Shown: one piece after another, positions 13,992-25,219 of the stretch
Numbering within the stretch: position 1 is the stretch's first letter
Layout: every line of letters begins with the position of its first letter
Assembly (NCBI GenBank): GCA_900708905.1
Contig: CAADRB010000005.1
Coordinates: 1,788,573 to 1,852,572, forward strand
Source of the DNA: Hymenolepis diminuta
Lineage: Eukaryota > Platyhelminthes > Cestoda > Cyclophyllidea > Hymenolepididae
Direction of reading: 5' to 3'
DNA length: 64,000 bases
Translations under genes and position numbers: made by a program
Notes under the pieces: generated by a model
The model's database searches: none
What the model was told of the DNA's origin: nothing
Seen by the model: the letters and a program-made list of their open reading frames with translations, nothing else

Positions 13992-14203
13992 TGTATTAAC
14001 GTTAGGTTGACTTGGGCTACATCCATTGAATAGATGGAATAAGTCAAGTCACTCATTTCGACAGATCAGCTCGGAGGTGGTAGGCAGGCCACCCCAATTT
14101 ATTAATAAATAAATTAGGTTTATGTACAAAACATTTCTTCGTTAGACGTCAGCCATGTCTCGTCGTCGGTGTCTCAGCGTGATGATCGACATCTGTTTAG
14201 GCA
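13992..14203 (-). repeat. 3' LTR of the gypsy-type relic
   Basis: This 212-base repeat matches 16820-17031 over its whole length. On the minus strand it begins TGCCTAAA and ends TACA, the usual TG...CA form. Confidence 0.75.
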
Positions 14204-14892
14204 TTTATGTGCAAACACGCAAACACAAAGCGGAACCACCTGTGGACACAGTAGTGGAGATCTTATTGCCAGTAAATCATTTCTAATCGCCAAGTGTTGA
14301 TAGACATCTGCTGGCTATAGCATCTCCCATCTAAATATAAAACATTCATTTTGGGGAATCCGAGACACGGTCGGTCTTGATGTTGTCTAGTATCCGGTAC
14401 TTGTTTTGTACACGTTAAGACCTCTTAAATTGAAATACGTATGAGATTTATTTGGAAGAAGTATTATTTTCTTACATCTAGCAAGTCCGTTATTAGATTT
14501 GATCACCAGTCCGCCTTTGTCTCCAGATCGACCAGGAGACGAGACCTGGTAGTACATGAGAGATAATGTCTTGATCGTTTCTTTTGGATCATTGCTCTAC
14601 ATCGGGGAATCACAGGCTGTTCGGGAGTTAGAAATCAAGTGATGGTGAAATTAAGTGTCCTTTCCTGTCTCCACGTCCTAGATATCACCGCCATGCGGCT
14701 TGGTGATTATGGCAGTTGTTCATTAGTGGTTTAAATTATGGTTGAGAGGATACACAAGTTCGCCCACGCCATATGTTTTGATGGCAATATCTTTTCACAC
14801 GCTGTCCTCAAATCTTCACTTCTAAATTCTGCTGCGGGGGCGGATTATCCTAACACGGCGAGAGATCGCCTTAGATGAATGCTATAAGGTAA

Positions 14893-15478
14893 CCAACCAG
14901 GAGTTCTGGTAGTAATCTCGCAGACCCACCAATCCAGAAAACTCGGTAATATAGCAACTTAATACAGAAGCTAATAACCCATGGCAGATCACAAGACACG
15001 TTGTAGGCAACTGTTAGAAGAAATGATAATTATTTTCCCCCGCTCCCAATATTTCTTCTATGAANAAAAATGTAATTTCTTTCTTTATTTCCCCACCGAT
15101 AAAAGACACTTGATAATTATTTTTATTTGTTTCAGCCGTTTCTGATTGAGAGTGAGTTTCGTTAATACACGCGTGTTGACTATAACGTGCCTTCTTATCT
15201 GCCCTGGGTTATTAGCTTCTGTGTTAAGTTGCTATATTACCGAGTTTTCTAGATTGTTGGCTCTGCTAGATTACTACCCAAACTCCTAGTTGGTCACGCT
15301 ATTAGCAGCAACACACCTGTATTCACGGGACTCACTATCAATCTGTATCGGCTTAAATAAATAAGCATGATTAGCAAGTGTCTTTTATCGGTGTGTGGAA
15401 ACAAAGAAAGAAATTACATTTTCATTCATAGTAGAAATAATGAGAACGGGGGAAAATAATTATGATTTCTTCTAACAG
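14893..15478. repeat. Imperfect inverted repeat with permuted arms
   Basis: Four blocks lie in the order X (14893-15008), Y (15009-15185), X' (about 15165-15297), Y' (about 15305-15478). X' is the reverse complement of X (shared TCGGTAATATAGCAACTTAA) and Y' that of Y (shared CCGATAAAAGACACTTG). A simple hairpin would read X Y Y' X', so the arms are permuted. It lies inside the LTR relic. One undetermined base (N) is at 15065. Confidence 0.7.
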
Positions 15479-15619
15479 TAAATAATCGATCGATTAGAGC
15501 AAAATGAAGCAAAATGTAGATTCAGACAATGTGCTTGGGTCCGTAACAAGCGTTCCTGGTACACCGCAAGTTTATGGAGGATAAAGATAGCTGATCTGCT
15601 TGTTATCGGCTAGAGTAGA

Positions 15620-16240
15620 ATAACATCGGACACTTTCGAATGTGAATTTATCACCGTAGTGCATGTCACACCTTTAGTGTGTCCGGAGTGGTAAGTTAGA
15701 CCTGAGTCCTGGGAGAATCTGGTTTCGGTAGTTGAATATGAATAGAAGGATGAGGGATTTTGGCAACATGTAGACACTGGTCGCATACTCTCACGACATT
15801 CTCCGCATTCATAGGTTCGAGAGTAAGTGTCTAGCCGGTTTCGTTTTCGTCTGGAAACTGGATAAGGTGGAGCTCATCGATCCAGTCTAGGCCCGTTAGT
15901 TTAATACTTCGATTTGTAACGTAGCACTTCTTGAAGATCGTCTTCTCCAGGAATGTAGCCTCGTATCGCATCGATATGTAGAGTTGAACAGCATTAGATA
16001 TCAGGGCCAAATGGTATACCACTAATGCTTAGGTTAACGTATTTTCTAGAATCATCATTTACCTACATTAGCATACCATACCTCTGTCTCATCTGAGTTA
16101 ACGCTCTCATATTGTTCGAATTTTGATTCGTTGAACTGGTCGTAGAAGCCTTCTTTGTGATTATTTTCGTTGCAGTTCTGGCAGCGACGTCTTCGATAGG
16201 ACAGCTTTGTTAATAACGACGTACTCCACAAAATTGGCAC
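15620..16240 (-). pseudogene. gag-pol relic: zinc knuckle, protease end, integrase fragments
   Basis: On the minus strand, 16183-16142 encodes CQNCNENNHKEGFY, a CX2CX4HX4C nucleocapsid knuckle whose last Cys is Tyr. At about 15920-15850 lies IKLTGLDWIDELHLIQFP, like the end of a Ty3/gypsy aspartic protease; the active-site DTG was not found. Just after a stop, 15812-15699 reads NVVRVCDQCLHVAKIP...LPKP, like the CC half of the integrase HHCC zinc finger. About 15620-15672 gives VINSHSKVSDVI, like the start of the integrase core. Reverse transcriptase and RNase H, normally between protease and integrase, are absent. It is clearly non-coding today. Confidence 0.65.
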
Positions 16241-16819
16241 CTTGAGAGTGATTGCTTCTGATATTCGTCGAATAATTGTCGGATGGGGGGTGGGTCTCCT
16301 CGGTCAATAGATGATCGGTGTTTTCGGGTCCTCTGAGGTTGAACGCCTCATGGTTCATAGTTCGCCTCCTGGTTCACGACGAAACCTCTTGACATTGAGC
16401 TTTTTGTTTTTCGGGGTTACAGCTAGCAGAACCTTGGACGGACTGTCTGCTACGGTCCATGAGTGACCAGACAAATGTCGGGGAACTTTATCTCCCAAGT
16501 GAAAGTCTCGACTATCCTACTCGACCTTTTCACTTATCGAGAAAATATAGTTAATGACTTCATTGTGGAGAGGTACCAAGCCTCATGGTGCCGCAAGATA
16601 TGGTGTGATCACCGTACGAAGAGCCACATCATCGAATTCTTGTATAGCATCGAAGAACCCCATCGTCTGCGTCGAAATCGTTTGTCTGCCATCACGTTTC
16701 CACCGTACGAGGTGAAATGAAGTCGGATTCTTGTGCTCTGTAGAGGAAATGAGTTGCCGTCTGTGTCTCCAGCCGATATGTGGATAATACCGATGAATTC
16801 GTCTGCTGCTGCGTCGTCA

Positions 16820-17031
16820 TGTAATAATGTTAGGTCGACTGGGGTCATATCCATCGAATAGATAGAATAAATCAAGTCACTCATTTCGACAGATCAGCTC
16901 GGAGGTGGCAGGCAGGACACCTCAATCTGTTAATAAATAAATTAGGTTTATATACAAAGCATTTCTTCGTTAGACGTCAGCCATGTCTCGTCGTCGGTGT
17001 CTCAGCGTGATGATCGACATCTCTTTAGGAT
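16820..17031 (-). repeat. 5' LTR of the gypsy-type relic
   Basis: It matches 13992-14203 at equal length. Read on the minus strand it contains a TATA-like TTTGTATATAAACC about 80 bases in and ends ATTACA. Substitutions against the other LTR, including loss of the initial TG, show that the insertion is old. Confidence 0.72.
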
Positions 17032-18068
17032 AATTTAAAGAAACTAAGTACGTAAACTGATTTTTATTACCAGTTGTGCTTACTCAACTAACAACATATA
17101 TCACAAATTTAATGCCTCCAATTAGACGAATATTAATATTTTGGAAAGTATCGCGTGAATAAAGATTTGTTGCCATTGGAAATGTATCAGAGCTACCCAG
17201 TTTTAAGGTTAGATATATCAAGACGAAAATCTCTTAAAGTATCTTTCATGATATTTTATGCTCTGTAGGATACCATAACTAACTCTTAGATTTTCTAAGA
17301 AATTGCATTGATTATGAATACATTCCAACAATACCACAGTGCAAAACAATACAAACCACCATTTCAATACAAGATGCAAGTTTTCAATACTGACGAGTCA
17401 ATTTATTTTTCCATGAAAATATAGATAAATAAATTCGTCCAAATAAAATACCATTAAAATAAGCCGGATTTAAGGCGTAATAAATAAAGTATCTTACATT
17501 TAAGAAAAATTTTTCGGGAAAGTGTTATTTCCTTATGTGCGACCATAATTAAGTATAAAAATAGATTTAGCTGCTAATGCAAATTAAGATATTGAAGAAA
17601 AATATTACCTATCGTATGTATGGACTAAATTTAACTTATTTTATCAATAATAGTCCCAAGATTAATAAACTTCACTCAAAATACACTAATAATTTAATTT
17701 AGACTAACAGACAAAATAACTAAATATTATTATGTATTATCAAATATTTTACATTTAGATTTTAACGATTTTGACGCTAGAATTTTTGAGATTTCTTTGT
17801 GTTTTAGCAGACCACTTAAAATAAATATTTGCGCCACTGTAAGTCATAAATTCAGCGGCTTCGTCTGCGTCGTTGCGAGGCCGGTGCGCGTTCCAGGTTC
17901 GGAGTTTGCCTAGTGAGGCCGTCGTCTATTGTCTGTTATGTGTTTCCTTCTAAAATGATTAGACTTGGAAATTACGAACTGCAATTTTTTAAGGATTGAT
18001 TATTTAATAAGTTCGGTTATTTGTGCTCTCTGTACCCTATGATGAACTATAATTTGTCTTTTTAGATT
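17032..18068 (+). promoter_or_regulatory. Upstream region and probable 5' UTR of the capping enzyme
   Basis: Most of this kilobase is very AT-rich, but 17850-17940 is a CpG-containing GC-rich island (for example CGTCTGCGTCGTTGCGAGGC), unlike its surroundings. That suggests a core promoter or first non-coding exon. A possible donor (CTA|GTGAGG) lies near its end. The acceptor TTTTTAG at 18059-18065 leaves only three bases before the ATG at 18069. A trans-spliced leader at that acceptor is the alternative. Confidence 0.4.
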
Positions 18069-21000
18069 ATGAACAATCGAAAACAGCTATTCTTTCCTCC
18101 AAGGTGGATGAAATGCCCGCCAGTGGGCGACGTTCTCCTAGATTTATTTATCCCTTGCAAAACCCCATTAGACCACAAATACACGGAATTCATTCCTGAC
18201 GAGGACGATATTTTTGATCCTGATTGTCTTTTTGAATCTGTAAAACCGGTACGTTTTATCGTTATCAAATATTTAAATATCTAAGTCGTATTTCATGTGC
18301 TTATACGCTGATCTCGTTACATTTATTGTAGTGTCAACTGGGCATGATAATTGATTTAACCAAATCCACCCGTTTCTATAAACGCGATGAAATCGAAAAT
18401 CATGGCTGCAAGTATGTGAAAATCTCATGCAAGGGAAATGAGGAGTGCCCGACTGTGGAACAAGTTAACCTGTTTATTGGTATTGTCAATCAATTTAAAG
18501 AAAGTAATAAGGATAATGACAAAAAGATCGTTGTTCACTGTACGCATGGTTACAATCGCACCGGATTTATGATTGTTTCCTATCTCGTGGAAGAGTGCCA
18601 ATGCAGGTGTGTGTTCTAGAATTTTTGGGAGTGGTTTAATTTCTCTTTTTTGCGTGTGAATTTGTAGCTTGGAATATGCACTGCAGCTCTTTGCAGACGC
18701 TCGTAAGCCTGGTATTTACAAAGCGAATTACTTGAAGGAGCTCTACACGAGATTTGATGACCCCGAGGACTGTCCGTCGCCTCCAGAATTGCCTGATTGG
18801 TGCAATGGTGAGTCTCAAGGTCACCTATTTTGGGGATTGATTTTAGCCTATACATAACAGAAAGTATGCTGATTGTATCTTAGTGACACATGATTAGTTG
18901 ACAAAAATGTAGAAATAACATTTCTGTCGCTCCTTTATCAACCAGGCATAGCCGGTACTGTTGATCATTACGCTCACCGGGTAGCAAACTCACGGTCTCT
19001 GATGAACACGTTATCTGCTTCACCGCTGGCGCACTTGGATGAGCTTACGGATTTATTGCCATTCTTGGCTCATGTTAATTCGGAATTCAGCAAGGCCGAG
19101 ATTTATTGAGTCTCTGTATTTGGCCTAGAGCGATATGTAATGCATTGTGTATTACTAATATTCAACTCGTCAGATGTTATTTGTCGACAGAAAGTCGCTT
19201 AAAGGTGAAATGAAACTAGATGAGAGTTTTTCGGATAAGCCCTGGGTTTTCTTTCCTCTGTTCATTGTTAGAAGACCTTTTTCTTCGATGAGCCTGGGTA
19301 CTCGTTTGAATACGATGAAAAATTTAATAAATACAGTCCGTTAATGAATATTTGAAACTAAATATTTTCATTCATTCCGATTAGGGTTAATTTTGATAGT
19401 GAATCCTTATGAATCTTTCATATGATGGGAAGAAATGTATCAATTTTTACGTCTGTCATACTTTGTAAACTTCTTACTTGCTAGTATTCCTGTTGAAGTT
19501 TTCACTAATTTGTTAACTTATAAGTATGCATGTGGATTTTGTTGCACGTGTTTAATTAGTGGCATGTTTGCAGTATGAGTCGATGCTGAGCAATTTGTCT
19601 TTATATTCGTAACTTATCATATTTATTTTTCGAGTAGGGTTATTGTCGAGGATCTTATGGTTTAACTACTTATTTTAGTAGTTATAGATAGTTCATAACT
19701 TAAATCGATAGCTACAAGTAACTATCATTTTCACGCTCAAAAGATTAAAAGATGTCTAAGTTCTCTAACTCTTTATTAGGAAAATACAAGGGCTTAAGCA
19801 AATGGAGATAATAATTGGCTACCTGGCTAGCCAGTAATTTTGGTAGTGGCTGGATTGTGTTTCTAGACATGAGCATAGAAAATCCTTAGTCGATAATCAC
19901 GTACTTGAGGACATTGAACAAATCTGCTATGAAGACAGATGGTATTGTGTTACACCGAAATAGGTATGTTGATTGTATCGACTTTTCAAACTCACTTTTA
20001 CAGATCGGTTTGAATTGGAACGAATAAGTTTTTGCAGGAAATTTTTATCATCTTTTGTGCTTGATTCATACGATTTTCTTATTTTTAGAGGATGAAAGTG
20101 GAGGTGAAGCTCTAATACCTCGAAAACGAAGACATCCAGATAGTCCAGTTAACGATGACGTTGGTGATGATGAAGAAAATGAAAACGGCCGTCCCTCAAA
20201 GATCCCTCGCTTCCCCTTTACACCCCCTGGCCAACCCAAACTCATGGAGGGGGTGACAAGCGTTGAAACACTCGATCAATCCTCCCTTGAGACACATCAA
20301 GTGCGTACCGTTGTTGATTACCTCATTCGTTTTGGCAGCGTTCTCCCACAGCGAGATGAGGTTCCTACAACAAGTTCCGACTGTACTCCTCTTCAACAGC
20401 CCTTTGAAACCCTCGATCCTCCAGCCTCAAGTCTTTCTGATCAACTCCCCCACTATCCCCTTGATCTTGACCTCAATCTTGACCCCAAGCTGCGATTTAA
20501 AGGGAGTCAACCGGTCTCTATGACTCGACAGAACGTTGCTCTCATTGCTGATAATCCCTATATGGCTTCATACAAATCGGATGGTACCCGATACCTCATG
20601 CTTATCCATGGGCCTGGGAGGGTCTATTTAATTGATCGAAGCAATTTTGTCTACAAAGTGGGTTGTCTGGAATTTCCCTCATATCTTTGGATGAGCAGTG
20701 CGCTTGAGGATATTGCCAAGGGAGCTAGACCTTCGGATTTCAATACAGTGACAGATGGACATCTTGTTAACACCCTGGTTGATGGTGAATTGGTCAAATT
20801 TGATAATACTCCCGACAGGCCCTTCAAATTCCTCATTTTTGATGCAATTGTGGTTCTGGGTCAACCGATTGGTCGAGCACCCTTTGAAAAGAGGTGGGAG
20901 TGGATTGAAAAGTACGTAGTATTTCCACGGAATATGGCGGGTCATAAGAATCTCGTGGACTTCAACAAACAGGCCTTTTCGGTGCGAAGGAAACCTTTCT

Positions 21001-23835
21001 TCCCCATCAATGAAGTTGATAAAGTAAGTCTCAATGAACTTTTCCGTGTTAAGTCTTTGAGTCGGTTGTCGTCAGGCGTTGTTAATGTTAAGAAACAGTA
21101 TAATACTCAAGCAAGTCACCGTGCATAACATCAAGGTATTTGCTTTGGGGAGATAGGAGAGGACTTGTTCGGATATTGATATTTTACTTTTGGGGAAATC
21201 ACTATGGCTATTAATGTAAAGCTGTCTTTAATGACATAGGGTGCGTAATCTAATTTACCCAAAACTAGAAGGAATAAGAGAGGTCTGTTAATTTAAAGGC
21301 TTATATTGGTTACCTTGATGGCCAATGATATACTCCAAAATTGTGCAAGACAACGATCCTGCAATCTAACACATTTTAATAAGTAAATAAATTTTATTAT
21401 TAGTTAATAATAAATTGTTAACTTTATCTTCTTTGGGTCCAAATTATTCATTTTGTCCAACAAGAATTGAGAATGTAATAACAGCAATAGAAAAATTTGG
21501 TGTCTCACATCTTCTGTCTCCTCCTTAGTTAGATTTCTCTATCTTTCAAGTGACACCTAAGCTATGCCCTTCCCATTGTAGGGAGACCAACAAAAAATCA
21601 CAAGTAATCTAGTCTCCAGGTAATAATGACTAAAATTCTTACTCTCTATGCATTTAGCTGATTAAATTCACTCGACAAGACTTAGAACATGAGACTGATG
21701 GACTGATTTTCCAACCCTGCGGACCCCATGATTACTACGTTCTCGGTACTTGTAAGGAGACTCTAAAGTGGAAACCGCCAGAACTCAATACGATCGACTT
21801 TCTGTGTCGTATTCGATATCACACTGCCATCGGGTACGCTTTTGAATAACTGTGATTTATTAATCTTGTAATTAATGTTTACCATGGGCGTAACGTACTC
21901 GTCTGTTAAATCATTGTGAAAAGTTACAAACTAGGACGAAGAGTAGAGTCGCTTGTTCCCCTGTTGAAGATAAGTGAAAGTATGGAAGTCAACTTCTCTA
22001 TAGCAACTTCCACAACTCAGAGATTAAAATCAAAGAGCTGCAGTTTTGAACATCTTAACCGCACTCTGGGTTACCAGGGATTGATGAAAGTGGGAGCCAA
22101 GGTTGAGCCAATTAGAAGTTTGGGAACGCGTGCATCGTGAAGGTCTAAAGAAGCGCCAGTATTTGCGCATGATCTAATGACTAACAGGTAGACTGAAGGA
22201 AGAGCTAGTAGGTTTAAAAGCTACGGTAAATTTGATCAAGGCTTTTTGGAAGGGTTGTTTTTATCATGAATGATCGGCTAACGCTCCTATTAATAGGGCA
22301 AGATAGGTAAAGGAATGTTTAACTGTTAAAATTACACATCTGAGGGTGAGAATTCTATCAAAAAAGAAAAGACTTCACATGAATTCAAGTGGTGATTAGT
22401 AGTTTCTTGTCTTTAAGACTTTATCCTCTTGATATAATTGGGGGCATCGCGTTTAATTAGAGCCTTGGTTAGTGGACTGTTGAGTGAAAAGCTGCATTTT
22501 GAATGTCGCATTTTCTGGAACGAAGTTTTGCATTCACATTACCATAATTTCGTGCTTCACACACCAATTTTGATTAGTTAACTTCACTCTTGCCGGCAAA
22601 ATATATCCCGTTTATTTATCCACTCAATTATAATTTCACATAATATTGTTAAGGCATGATATGGTTGAGAAGTTTACTTCTGGATTTTTGCGCGTAGGTT
22701 GCAATGTTACGGGTATTAGCTTAGATTTGTAGTTGACACAAACTGATTCGACTTATTTCTTGTCAGTTTCAGTTCTCACTGGTACCCTGGGACTTAAAAA
22801 ATTGTGTCAAAAGAGTACTAGGCAGACATTCATTGGAGCATTCTTTGAAAAAGTTTGATGGATGCATCTCTCACTGAGCAAGCTCTTTACGCGTCATGTT
22901 TCCATGCTATTATTATCCTAAACCAGTCTTGAGAACAACTTCACAGAGGCTATGAAAAGTTTATCTGAAGTAGGCGGAGTTCGATTCGAATCATTTAAAT
23001 TATAATCACACAAGGGATCTGAGTTACATTTTTGAGAATATGGATAGTTAGGGCGAAGCTCGTATAACAAACGTAAAAAGGTAAACAGTGAGTGGCTTAA
23101 AGGAGAATATGCAAACACTCCTTCCCATTCAAAATGTTGGTTCGCTTGTCATCAAGAAATGCCATAGTTCTGAGGTTAGCCTTCTCGCGGTATTATTAAC
23201 CTAATCCACCTTTTCTTTCGTTGCAGAGAGGTGAGCCATCATGTTGGTGATCTCTTTCTGGGGGGAGACTACAAGGTCCCCGCTGCAAAGTTGTCCAGAG
23301 TGACCTCAAAGGAGATGGCCTACGATGGAAAAATTGTGGAATGCGCCGTGGATACCGCTGTGCCTGGAGGTGGATGGAAGGTGCTTCGGGTGAGGACGGA
23401 CAAAACTGAACCCAACCACCAATCTGTGGGACTAAGTAAGTCTCATTGTTCATAATTTGTGTAAAGCAAACCTCCTCTACACGATAGTAACCCTAGGAAG
23501 TCTAGTTTCAATTGCTATGATCTATTTATTCCCACCATATATTGCTAGACTACTCAGACCTTGAGAGAGACAAAATGAAAGGGCAGTTACTTCAAGATAC
23601 ATCATTAACTCAACAAAGATTCATTTTTCCGTCACTTACACTTGTTTACTCTCTTTCAGAAATTCTTGATAGTATCAAATACCCCGTTAATGCACCTGAT
23701 GTTTTGCGCTACGTAAACGCTCGACTTCTCTACCTTCAACAACGTAGAAGAGAGAAGGAAGAGAGGGCAAGACAAATGGCGGAGAGAAGTTCCTCTACCG
23801 CCTCATCATCTCTCGCATACCGACACGATCATTAA
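18069..23835 (+). CDS. RNGTT: Bifunctional mRNA capping enzyme (RNA 5'-triphosphatase and guanylyltransferase)
   Basis: The nuclear enzyme removes the 5' gamma-phosphate of nascent Pol II RNA and adds GMP. Coding exons are 18069-18248, 18332-18606, 18668-18807, 20089-21023, 21658-21833, 23227-23435 and 23660-23835: 2,091 bases, 696 residues, all GT-AG and in phase. The N-terminal triphosphatase (1 to about 197) has the cysteine-phosphatase loop [11 protein letters not shown] with Cys130. The guanylyltransferase has motif I KSDGTR with the AMP/GMP-linking Lys361, motif III LVDGE (Asp430), IIIa RRKPFF, IV ETDGLIF (from Glu522), V LKWKPP (from Leu546) and [12 protein letters not shown]. All catalytic residues I can check are present. 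The linker between domains (about 199-345) is acidic, Ser/Pro-rich and has a basic PRKRRHP nuclear-localisation-like patch. The family is usually about 600 residues (human 597), so linker and C-terminal tail are longer. It ends in a charged Arg/Glu helix. Confidence 0.96.
18808..20088 (+). other. Capping enzyme intron 3
   Basis: It separates the triphosphatase exons from the linker/guanylyltransferase exon; the split GAG codon (phase 1) fits WCNEDE. A stretch near 18955-19040 has weak likeness on the minus strand to the SINE-like family. Otherwise I see nothing. Confidence 0.6.
21024..23226 (+). other. Capping enzyme introns 4 and 5 around exon 21658-21833
   Basis: Intron 4 (21024-21657) and intron 5 (21834-23226) flank the exon that carries motifs IV and V. 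Both have good GT and AG sites. The 74-codon open frame at 21916-22140 lies in intron 5 and has no domain or splice support. Confidence 0.65.
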
Positions 23836-24295
23836 TGTGTCTTCCTCTCTTTTGTTATTCTCTCCTGCTTGTTATCCTTTCCCCTTCCTCTATATTACCC
23901 TCACCCCACTTCGCGTCATTTTTTTTCTAATGTGTATATATTAGCAATACATTTTCATGAAATTTATTTATTATTTATATTCCTTCAATTGAATATCAGA
24001 AGTATAAAAATGAGGATTTAAGAGGTCCGTGAAGATATGGCTATTTCATATTTGATCTAACTCGGTTTTATCTGTAGCCCTAGTTTACGCTGCTTTAATC
24101 CCTTGGTTATTATTGTCCATGGCATTGCGAAAACTTGCAGGTTTTAATCATGGAAAAACACTTGAATAAGGAGGAACAACTGACGAGTCCTATACGAAGA
24201 GGAGTAGAGGGTTAAGAAGTAGTAGACAACTAAGTCATAACAACACGAGTCTTGCTATATTTGGACTCGAAGTATTGAGTTGTTCGTAATCTCAT
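23836..24295 (+). other. Capping enzyme 3' UTR and start of the intergenic region
   Basis: T/C-rich sequence follows the stop codon. No AATAAA is seen on the plus strand; an AATACA variant sits near 23948. Then anonymous DNA up to the assembly gap. Confidence 0.4.
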
Positions 24296-24336
24296 NNNNN
24301 NNNNNNNNNNNNNNNNNNNNNNNNNNNNNNNNNNNN
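24296..24336. other. Assembly gap (41 N)
   Basis: A run of undetermined bases. The true length of the gap is unknown. It lies between the capping enzyme and the mariner relic and breaks no recognised exon. Confidence 0.98.
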
Positions 24337-25215
24337 GGGGGATTTCGCTTTGTGATGACATAATGTTTGCTCTTCACCGTTTGGTTCCCAATTTCATGGG
24401 TGAAATTATGGTCACGACATTTGGAGTCTGTTGGGCGGTTGATTTAATTCCATAGTCGGTCAGGTTACCTCGGCATCTTATTTACAGCATAGAGCAGGTG
24501 GATGAGGTAACAAAAATTTTTATTTCGTCTGTTGGTTCAGTCACAATTGGAAACGCGCCCCCAGCATAACTAACATTACTCCTGAATCAACTCATTTGAA
24601 ACGACTGAACTGATAAGACTCTCTAGGTTTGGTTGTTAATTCGCTTACCGATTTAATTCATCGATTATCTACTTTATGTAACACTCGCGTCTCTAGCTTC
24701 ACTGCTAATAAGTTACGATTTTGGCTCATTGTTTGCTCAGTGCTTTCTCGTATAAATATTCTGTAATCAACTTGTACTGGAGTACGTAGCATCGAGAAAA
24801 AGCTGTTCTGTTCCTGATTTAACATTGATAAAGCCTCTTTTATAGTAAATCAGCTTCTACATTTTATTTAAGCCGATTTTTTTCTTGTACTCTATTTCCT
24901 TTAATAATCCGGCTTAGAGCTTTGCACGTCTGTTACTTGCTTCCCGCTTTCTGCTCAAAATCTCAAATGCACTCACCGGTCACATGTGAACTCAATTAGG
25001 ATCCAAGTAAATTATACCTATACCCCTCATGAGAAAGTGAGTAGCTCACTGTCCGCAGAATTCAAATTAAATGGGATTAATAACCTGGCTCTATTATATA
25101 CAAAGTGCATAAGGCATCTGAGGGCACCTTACACACTTTTATAAAAATAAAAAATGAAATAGCTAAAGTTGAAACTTTCAATTCCTCGTAACAAAACAAA
25201 TAAACATAATATTAA
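24337..25215. other. Intergenic DNA without recognisable features
   Basis: AT-rich sequence between the gap and the mariner-like relic. No open frame with a domain and no repeat that I could match elsewhere in the window. Confidence 0.5.
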
Positions 25216-25219
25216 CCTA

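Larger units (their letters stand above)
13992..17031 (-). mobile_element. Degenerate Ty3/gypsy-type LTR retrotransposon, deleted between protease and integrase
   Basis: Two direct repeats of 212 bases, about 90% alike by eye, flank 2.6 kb. Read on the minus strand, the 3' copy begins TGCCTAAA and both end TACA, as LTRs do; the 5' copy has lost its initial TG. The internal order on that strand is LTR, possible gag, CCHC zinc-knuckle relic, end of an aspartic protease, integrase fragments, LTR. This is the Ty3/gypsy order with reverse transcriptase and RNase H missing. Stops and frame changes make it non-functional. I found no clear target-site duplication, primer-binding site or polypurine tract. 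A palindromic insertion at 14893-15478 may be a later event. The gypsy assignment comes from motif likeness only. Confidence 0.72.

Noticed and set aside
14150..14200. Hammerhead ribozyme in the 212-base repeats (GTGATGATCGACATC)
   Set aside because: The CUGAUGA and GAAA core elements are not present in the right order; TG...CA ends and gag-pol relics fit an LTR instead.
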